From Mariprofundus sp. (GTDB lineage Bacteria > Pseudomonadota > Zetaproteobacteria > Mariprofundales > Mariprofundaceae), in assembly GCA_015485035.1 (NCBI GenBank), contig WFUI01000205.1, forward strand, positions 1 to 12,229: a DNA stretch of 12,229 bases, written 5' to 3'. The notes beneath the pieces are model-generated. The model was given only the letters and a program-made list of their open reading frames with translations. It ran no database searches and was not told the origin of the DNA. A program made the position numbers and the translations under genes. Positions 7,747-12,229 of this stretch are shown piece by piece. The stretch's first letter is position 1; each line of letters opens with the position of its first letter.

Positions 7747-7782
7747 AAAAAACAGGCTGCTCTTGCGAGCAGCCTGTTTTTT
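7747..7782. terminator. Bidirectional intrinsic terminator between metE and pycB
   Basis: A perfect 12-bp stem, AACAGGCTGCTC (7751-7762) and GAGCAGCCTGTT (7767-7778) with a TTGC loop, is flanked by an A run on the left and a T run on the right (full symmetric arms 7747-7762 and 7767-7782). It can therefore stop transcription on both strands. It sits between the convergent metE and pycB genes, 28 bp from each stop codon. Confidence 0.95.
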
Positions 7783-7810
7783 ATTAGCAAGGCTGAAAAA
7801 AAGTGTAGGG

Positions 7811-9655
7811 TTACTCCACTTCAATCAGGCACTCATCCGGATTCACCGTATCACCTTCCTGTACATAAACCGCTTTTACAGTTCCTGATTCAGGTGCATG
7901 CACCGGGTTTTCCATTTTCATGGCCTCAACTGTCAGCACTGTCTGACCCGCTTCGATCCGGTCTCCCACAACGACATTGACGGCGACAACCCGTCCGGGC
8001 ATAGGCGTGGTCACATCGCTGTCCTTGGTGGCTTTGGGGCGCTTGGAGCCTTTTGAGGCGCGTTTCGCATCGATATTACCATCCGCTGTCGGAACCACTT
8101 CGGTCAGCGTTTCGACGAACACTTCTTCGAGCACGTTATCCACCTTGACGAAGAACGGGCGGATCTCCTCGCTCTTATGGCCTGAGCCATCGATCTTGAT
8201 GTGATACTGCTCACCGTGAATTGTGATATTGAACTCGGTCGGAGCCAGCCCCGGCATGGCAATATGCGCGGCTTCTGTTTCGACAGGTGCTTCCAGCGGC
8301 TCGACGTTGAACTCGCCGCTTTCGCGTTCGGAGAAAAACTCCAGCGCGATGGCCGGGAACATGGCGTAGGAGAGTACATCCTCGACCGACTTGGCTTTAT
8401 CGCCGACCTCGCGGGTGAGCGCATCGAGTTCATCGGGAATCAGATCGGCCGGACGCACATTGATCGGTTCCTCGTCGTTCAGCGCCAGTTCGCGCACGAC
8501 CGGGTTGATCTCACCCAGCGCCTTGCCGTACATGCCTTTCAGATAGCCCTTGGTCTCATTCGTAATCACCTTGTATTTCTTGCCGGAGATCACATTGAGT
8601 ACCGACTGGGTGCCGACAATCTGACTGGTTGGCGTAACCAGCGGCGGATAGCCGAAATCCTTGCGCACGCGCGGGATCTCTTCGAGAACCTGATCCATCT
8701 TGTCCAGCGCATCCTGCTCTCTGAGCTGGTTGGCCAGGTTGGAGATCATCCCGCCCGGGATCTGATTAATAAACACGCGTGTATCTACGCCGGTAACATC
8801 GGATTCGTAGCGCGCATATTTCTTGCGTACCTCTCGGAAATAAGCGGCAACATCCTGTAACGCCTGCAGATCAAGGCCGGTGTCGAACTCCCCTCCGGCA
8901 AATGCTGCCACCATCGATTCTGTGGCCGGGTGCGAGGTGCCGCCGGCCAGCGGCGAAATAGCGGTGTCGATAATATCGCAGCCGGCGTGTACAGCCTCCC
9001 ACTGGACCATTTCGGCCACACCGGAGGTAGCGTGACAGTGCAGGTGCAGCGGAATACTGATCGACTGTTTGAGGGCTGTGATCAGTTCGCGTGTGGCCAG
9101 CGGGGTGAGCAGACCAGCCATATCCTTGATGGCCAGTGTATCGCAACCCAGATCCTCGATCTCCCTGGCCAGATCGACGAAATATTCCAGCGTATGTACC
9201 GGACTGGTTGTGTAGCAGATCGTACCTTCGGCGATTTTGTCGTTCGCCTTGACCTGGCCGATGGCCGTGCGCAAGTTGCGCACATCATTCATGGCATCAA
9301 AGGTGCGGAATACATCCACGCCGTTGGATGCGGCCAGATCGACAAACTTGCGCACCACATCATCGGCATAGTGGCGGTAACCGAGCAGGTTCTGACCGCG
9401 CAACAACATCTGGATCGGCGTATTGGGCAGGGCATTTTTGAGCTCGCGCAGGCGCACCCATGGCCCTTCCTTGAGATAGCGCAAACAGGTATCGAATGTA
9501 GCACCGCCCCAGGCCTCGATCGACCAGTAACCGATGGCATCGAGTTTGTCACAGATCGGCAGCATATCGTCGAGCCGCATGCGTGTGGCCAGTAGCGACT
9601 GATGTCCGTCGCGCAAGGCAAGTTCCGTAATGGCCAGTTTCTTTCTCTCGTTCAT
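7811..9655 (-). CDS. pycB: Pyruvate carboxylase subunit B (carboxyltransferase plus biotin carrier)
   Basis: This 614-residue protein transfers CO2 from carboxybiotin to pyruvate, giving oxaloacetate to refill the TCA cycle. The carboxyltransferase barrel (about 1-300) starts with ALRDGHQSLLATR. D16 and the pair H206/H208 (HLHCHATSG) are metal ligands, and K177 in AIKDMAG is the lysine carbamylated in this family. A conserved C-terminal carboxyltransferase region (about 300-460) and a linker follow. The biotinyl domain (about 547-613) carries K580 in VEAMKMENP, the biotin site. Sodium-pumping oxaloacetate decarboxylase alpha (OadA) has the same domains, but no oadB or oadG is present, and the biotin carboxylase partner pycA lies 22 bp upstream, so two-subunit pyruvate carboxylase is favoured. 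GAAGGG 8 nt before the ATG is the ribosome binding site. The gene ends at the shared terminator. Confidence 0.93.
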   Translation of the reverse strand: MNERKKLAITELALRDGHQSLLATRMRLDDMLPICDKLDAIGYWSIEAWGGATFDTCLRYLKEGPWVRLRELKNALPNTPIQMLLRGQNLLGYRHYADDVVRKFVDLAASNGVDVFRTFDAMNDVRNLRTAIGQVKANDKIAEGTICYTTSPVHTLEYFVDLAREIEDLGCDTLAIKDMAGLLTPLATRELITALKQSISIPLHLHCHATSGVAEMVQWEAVHAGCDIIDTAISPLAGGTSHPATESMVAAFAGGEFDTGLDLQALQDVAAYFREVRKKYARYESDVTGVDTRVFINQIPGGMISNLANQLREQDALDKMDQVLEEIPRVRKDFGYPPLVTPTSQIVGTQSVLNVISGKKYKVITNETKGYLKGMYGKALGEINPVVRELALNDEEPINVRPADLIPDELDALTREVGDKAKSVEDVLSYAMFPAIALEFFSERESGEFNVEPLEAPVETEAAHIAMPGLAPTEFNITIHGEQYHIKIDGSGHKSEEIRPFFVKVDNVLEEVFVETLTEVVPTADGNIDAKRASKGSKRPKATKDSDVTTPMPGRVVAVNVVVGDRIEAGQTVLTVEAMKMENPVHAPESGTVKAVYVQEGDTVNPDECLIEVE

Positions 9656-9677
9656 GGTGTTATCCCTTCTCTATTCG

Positions 9678-11096
9678 TTACAGGCCGGCATGTGCGGCAA
9701 TGGCAATGGCTACAGCCGTGGCAATATCTTCGCGGGCATCATAAGGTTTGTATGCAAGCAGTTCCGGATGCTGGTCAAGAAAGCCTGTATCGAACTGACC
9801 CGCCATAAACTCCCCGGAGGCGGCAATCTTGCGATAGAGCGGCAGTGTGCTCTTGACGCCACGAATATCGTACTCTTTCAGAGCCCTCTGGCATCGCAGT
9901 ACCGTGTGTTTCCAGGTATGACCCCAGATGGTGAGTTTGGCGCACATCGAATCATAATGCGGCGGAATCTCGTAACCGGGATAGACGCAGCCGTCGACGC
10001 GCACGCCGGGGCCACCAGGTGAGTGGTAACGTGTAATGCGACCCGGCGTCGGGAAGAAATCGTTGAGCGGGTCTTCGGCATTGATGCGGAACTCCACCGC
10101 ATGGCCGCGAATGCTGATATCATCCTGGCTGAATGGCAGTTCGTTGCCTGCCGCCACGGAGATCTGTTCGGCCACGATATCGATGCCGGTAATCGCCTCG
10201 GTGATGGTGTGCTCAACCTGCAGACGGGTGTTCATCTCCATGAAATAATAGTCGTGATTTTTATCGACCAGAAATTCGACCGTGCCGGCATTGACATAAC
10301 CGACTGCCCCGGCGGCCTGCACAGCAGTTGCCCCCATGCGCCGTCGCAGATCATCATCAATGAAGTTGGACGGAGCGATTTCGATCAGTTTCTGGTTACG
10401 ACGCTGAATCGAGCAGTCGCGCTCGTATAGATGCACGCAGTTGCCATGGCTATCGGCGATAATCTGGAACTCGATATGGCGAGGATCAACAATGCATTTT
10501 TCCATAAACAGCTCACCGTTACCGAATGCCGCAGTCGCTTCACGCGTGGTCAGTTCATAATTCTCGACAACCTCTGCATCGGAGTCACAACGGCGAATCC
10601 CGCGTCCGCCACCACCGGCTGCGGCTTTGAGCATGACCGGATAACCCATCCCGCAGGCAGTCTGCACGGCCTCCTCAACACTCTGCAATGATGCTTCGGT
10701 GCCGGGAATACATGGAATTCCGGCCGCCAGCATGGCCGTGCGCGCATTGGTCTTGCTTCCCATATTTTCAATCGCATCGGCGGACGGGCCGATATATGTA
10801 ATGCCGGCATCGTTGATGGCACGGGCAAAATCAGCGTTTTCCGACAAAAATCCGTAGCCGGGATGAATTGCATCGCATTTGGTTTTGATAGCGATATCGA
10901 TAATACGGTGGATGTTCAGGTAACTTTTGACCGGGTCAGGGCCAATTAAAATAGCCTGATCGGCTTTTTTAACATGCAGGGCATGGCTGTCCGGTTCTGA
11001 ATAGATGGCTACCGATTCAATGCCCAGTTCATTGCAGGCACGAATAATGCGGATAGCGCACTCACCACGGTTGGCAATCAAAATACGTTTAAACAA
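9678..11096 (-). CDS. pycA: Pyruvate carboxylase subunit A (biotin carboxylase), TTG start
   Basis: This 472-residue ATP-grasp enzyme carboxylates the biotin on PycB using ATP and bicarbonate. The N-terminal fold begins FKRILIANRGECAIRIIRA. K116 (SKTNAR) and K157 with the glycine loop GGGGRGIR (161-168) bind ATP. E274, E287, N289, R291, Q293 and E295 (EMNTRLQVEH) form the metal, bicarbonate and catalytic cluster. A C-terminal biotin carboxylase domain runs from about 335 to 445. The start is TTG, read directly from the sequence: AAGGAGG (11101-11107) is 4 nt upstream, and there is no ATG nearby that would keep the conserved N-terminus. AccC of acetyl-CoA carboxylase is a close relative, but adjacency to pycB and the length fit the acetyl-CoA-independent two-subunit pyruvate carboxylase. 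The order pycA-pycB in one operon is typical. Confidence 0.93.
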   Translation of the reverse strand: MFKRILIANRGECAIRIIRACNELGIESVAIYSEPDSHALHVKKADQAILIGPDPVKSYLNIHRIIDIAIKTKCDAIHPGYGFLSENADFARAINDAGITYIGPSADAIENMGSKTNARTAMLAAGIPCIPGTEASLQSVEEAVQTACGMGYPVMLKAAAGGGGRGIRRCDSDAEVVENYELTTREATAAFGNGELFMEKCIVDPRHIEFQIIADSHGNCVHLYERDCSIQRRNQKLIEIAPSNFIDDDLRRRMGATAVQAAGAVGYVNAGTVEFLVDKNHDYYFMEMNTRLQVEHTITEAITGIDIVAEQISVAAGNELPFSQDDISIRGHAVEFRINAEDPLNDFFPTPGRITRYHSPGGPGVRVDGCVYPGYEIPPHYDSMCAKLTIWGHTWKHTVLRCQRALKEYDIRGVKSTLPLYRKIAASGEFMAGQFDTGFLDQHPELLAYKPYDAREDIATAVAIAIAAHAGL

Positions 11097-11203
11097 AATG
11101 CCTCCTTCTCATCGGAACGGCATCTTAGCGACTCCATCCCTGTTCGACCATGATTAAAACATCAAATCATTCGCTGTGTCAGGAATCAAAAACACATTTA
11201 GCA

Positions 11204-11247
11204 ATTATAAATCAAATATTTACAACTTGTGGCACGATCAGATTATA
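11204..11247 (-). promoter_or_regulatory. Possible pycAB promoters
   Basis: Two perfect TATAAT hexamers occur on the minus strand at 11242-11247 and 11204-11209, in an A+T-rich gap between the csp terminator and pycA. Neither has a good -35 at 17 bp (TCAAGT and CCACAA), so an activator or only one active promoter is possible. The leader would be about 100-140 nt. I see no riboswitch or strong hairpin in 11108-11203. Confidence 0.5.
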
Positions 11248-11288
11248 CATGGATTACAAACAATACTTGATCCATGCATGTCCGTGAC

Positions 11289-11324
11289 AAAAAAAAGCAC
11301 CCCGCCTGAAAACAGACGGGGTGC
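11289..11324 (-). terminator. Intrinsic terminator of the cold-shock gene
   Basis: On the minus strand GCACCCCG-T-CTG, loop TTTT, CAG-G-CGGGGTGC is followed by eight T residues (A run 11289-11296 on the plus strand). The stem has one internal mismatch. It lies 20 bp after the csp stop codon and insulates pycA from it. Confidence 0.92.
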
Positions 11325-11343
11325 GGGTTAAAGCATGGTTGGT

Positions 11344-11547
11344 TTACGCTTCTGTAACGTTCCGAGCCTGTGGGCCCTTCTGACCGTCTTCGATTTCAAA
11401 TTCTACTTTCTGACCTTCAGCCAGAGACTTGAAGCCTTCTGTCTGGATAGCTGAGAAGTGTACGAACACATCGTCACCACCATCGTCCTGAGCAATAAAG
11501 CCAAAGCCTTTGGTGTCGTTGAACCATTTTACTGTACCTGTTGCCAT
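11344..11547 (-). CDS. Cold-shock domain protein, CspA family
   Basis: This is a 67-residue single cold-shock domain, the usual family length. It is a small beta-barrel that binds single-stranded RNA and DNA and acts as an RNA chaperone in the cytoplasm. The start [18 protein letters not shown] contains the RNP1 motif KGFGFI (13-18). RNP2 is VFVHF (27-31), and the end [10 protein letters not shown] is typical. GAGG at 11559-11562 lies 11 nt before the ATG, a rather long spacing. It stands alone as a single-gene unit with its own promoter, leader and terminator. Bacteria often carry several paralogues, so which csp this is, and whether it is induced by cold, cannot be decided from the sequence. 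Confidence 0.95.
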   Translation of the reverse strand: MATGTVKWFNDTKGFGFIAQDDGGDDVFVHFSAIQTEGFKSLAEGQKVEFEIEDGQKGPQARNVTEA

Positions 11548-11711
11548 TTTTACATTTACCTCGATTTAATCTATATGATATGCATACATGTTTATTAAGA
11601 TTGTTACTGGGGAAAATCGAGAAGAAACTTCCGAATCGGCCAAAAAACTCTTTCAACAACCATGTCGTGCTGGGCGCAGTTTATGGTAGTGATTCACATA
11701 AATCCAGTAAA
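11548..11711 (-). promoter_or_regulatory. Promoter and long leader of the cold-shock gene
   Basis: TTTACT (11706-11711) and TACCAT (11683-11688) are spaced exactly 17 bp and each match the sigma-70 consensus at 4 of 6 bases. A start near 11676 gives a leader of about 130 nt. Long structured leaders that respond to temperature are known for cspA-type genes; I only see small hairpins such as CCGA-TTCGG, so thermosensing is an inference. Confidence 0.5.
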
Positions 11712-11743
11712 ATAATCAGGTGATCATGAAATGACGCTCATTT

Positions 11744-12229
11744 TTATGTCTTATCGGCCATAACTTTTTCAATATGATCAATACGCATCAGTGCCGGCGG
11801 ATGGGAATCATGCCAGGCAGAGTAAAGCGCATCCGGGGTGAGCGTGCTGGCATTATCTTCGTACATTTTAACCAGCGCGGAGGCCAGAGCTTCACCATCG
11901 CTATGCTGTACAGCATAGGCATCCGCTTCAAACTCATTCTTGCGTGAAAAATAACTCATGACCGGCTCCATCACAAAAGTAAACACCGGCAACACCAGCA
12001 TAAACAGTACCAGCGCGGCATGATTTGACGGGTGTGTGACACCCAGTCCGTTATAAAACCAGGCTTGCTGCATCAGCCAGCCAAGCAGGGCAAGGCCTGC
12101 TAACGAGACCATGATCATCACCATCAATCTCTTTTTTACATGCCCGTGATGGAAGTGCCCCAGTTCATGAGCCAGTACAGCTTCTGTTTCCACAGGCTCA
12201 AGCTGCTCCAGCAGGGTATCAAAAAACAC
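11744..12229 (-). CDS. M48 family membrane metalloprotease (Ste24/CAAX-protease-like), C-terminal part
   Basis: The reading frame enters from the right window edge, so the true start is outside; a leading GTG codon here is simply an internal valine. The 161 residues present hold the zinc motif HELGH (fragment residues 21-25) and the third ligand region NEFEADAYA (E99). Two hydrophobic segments (about 36-53 and 69-90) lie between them, the membrane helices expected between the active-site halves of M48 enzymes. The tail DALYSAWHDSHPPALMRIDHIE resembles the SHPP...R motif of Ste24-type M48A proteases rather than HtpX. The enzyme probably sits in the inner membrane and degrades or processes membrane proteins; its substrate in bacteria is unclear. 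It ends with TAA 33 bp before the csp -35. Confidence 0.9.
   Translation of the reverse strand: MFFDTLLEQLEPVETEAVLAHELGHFHHGHVKKRLMVMIMVSLAGLALLGWLMQQAWFYNGLGVTHPSNHAALVLFMLVLPVFTFVMEPVMSYFSRKNEFEADAYAVQHSDGEALASALVKMYEDNASTLTPDALYSAWHDSHPPALMRIDHIEKVMADKT

Noticed and set aside
8930..9595. Long open frame (221 codons) on the plus strand opposite pycB
   Set aside because: It lies entirely antisense to the well conserved carboxyltransferase domain, has no recognisable motifs, and is expected from the codon bias of pycB.
7811..9655. Calling this gene oxaloacetate decarboxylase alpha (oadA)
   Set aside because: The domains are the same, but there are no oadB or oadG neighbours, and a biotin carboxylase gene precedes it in the same operon.
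1..12229. CRISPR arrays, insertion sequences, tRNA or rRNA genes
   Set aside because: No regular direct repeats, transposase-like frames with terminal repeats, or recognisable structural RNA genes were seen on either strand.

Overview
The window is a stretch of bacterial chromosome, most likely from a proteobacterium. The support for this is the MetR/MetE pair, a class Ia ribonucleotide reductase whose large subunit has two N-terminal ATP-cone-like segments, a two-subunit pyruvate carboxylase, a short CspA-type protein and tandem NrdR boxes. A gamma- or zeta-proteobacterium would fit, but the lineage is a guess. There are no tRNA or rRNA genes, insertion sequences, phage genes or CRISPR arrays. 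All protein genes except metE lie on the minus strand.

Left block (1-4392, read right to left): a promoter region with two NrdR boxes (4269-4284 and 4238-4253, 31 bp apart), a cobalamin riboswitch aptamer closed by a perfect 9-bp P1 helix (4154-4268), a leader that can hide the ribosome binding site, then nrdA (1218-4031) and nrdB (79-1206). Together these encode the oxygen-dependent, B12-independent class Ia ribonucleotide reductase.

Middle block (4393-7782): metR (minus) and metE (plus) diverge from a 95-bp regulatory gap. metE encodes the B12-independent methionine synthase. A strong symmetric terminator (7747-7782) serves metE and the convergent pyc genes. This block looks poorer in G+C than its neighbours.

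Right block (7811-12229): pycA then pycB, a two-gene operon for a biotin-dependent pyruvate carboxylase that makes oxaloacetate; then a cold-shock protein gene with its own promoter, long leader and terminator; then the C-terminal part of a membrane-bound M48 (Ste24-like) metalloprotease cut by the window edge.

The most interesting part is 4029-4284. The DNA-level NrdR operators and the RNA-level B12 sensor are physically interlocked: one box abuts the aptamer and the other lies inside its 5' segment. The controlled enzyme does not itself use B12. The neighbouring metE is also a B12-free isozyme, so the region looks like a B12-sparing cluster. It predicts that the genome also encodes a B12-dependent class II reductase and a B12-dependent methionine synthase.
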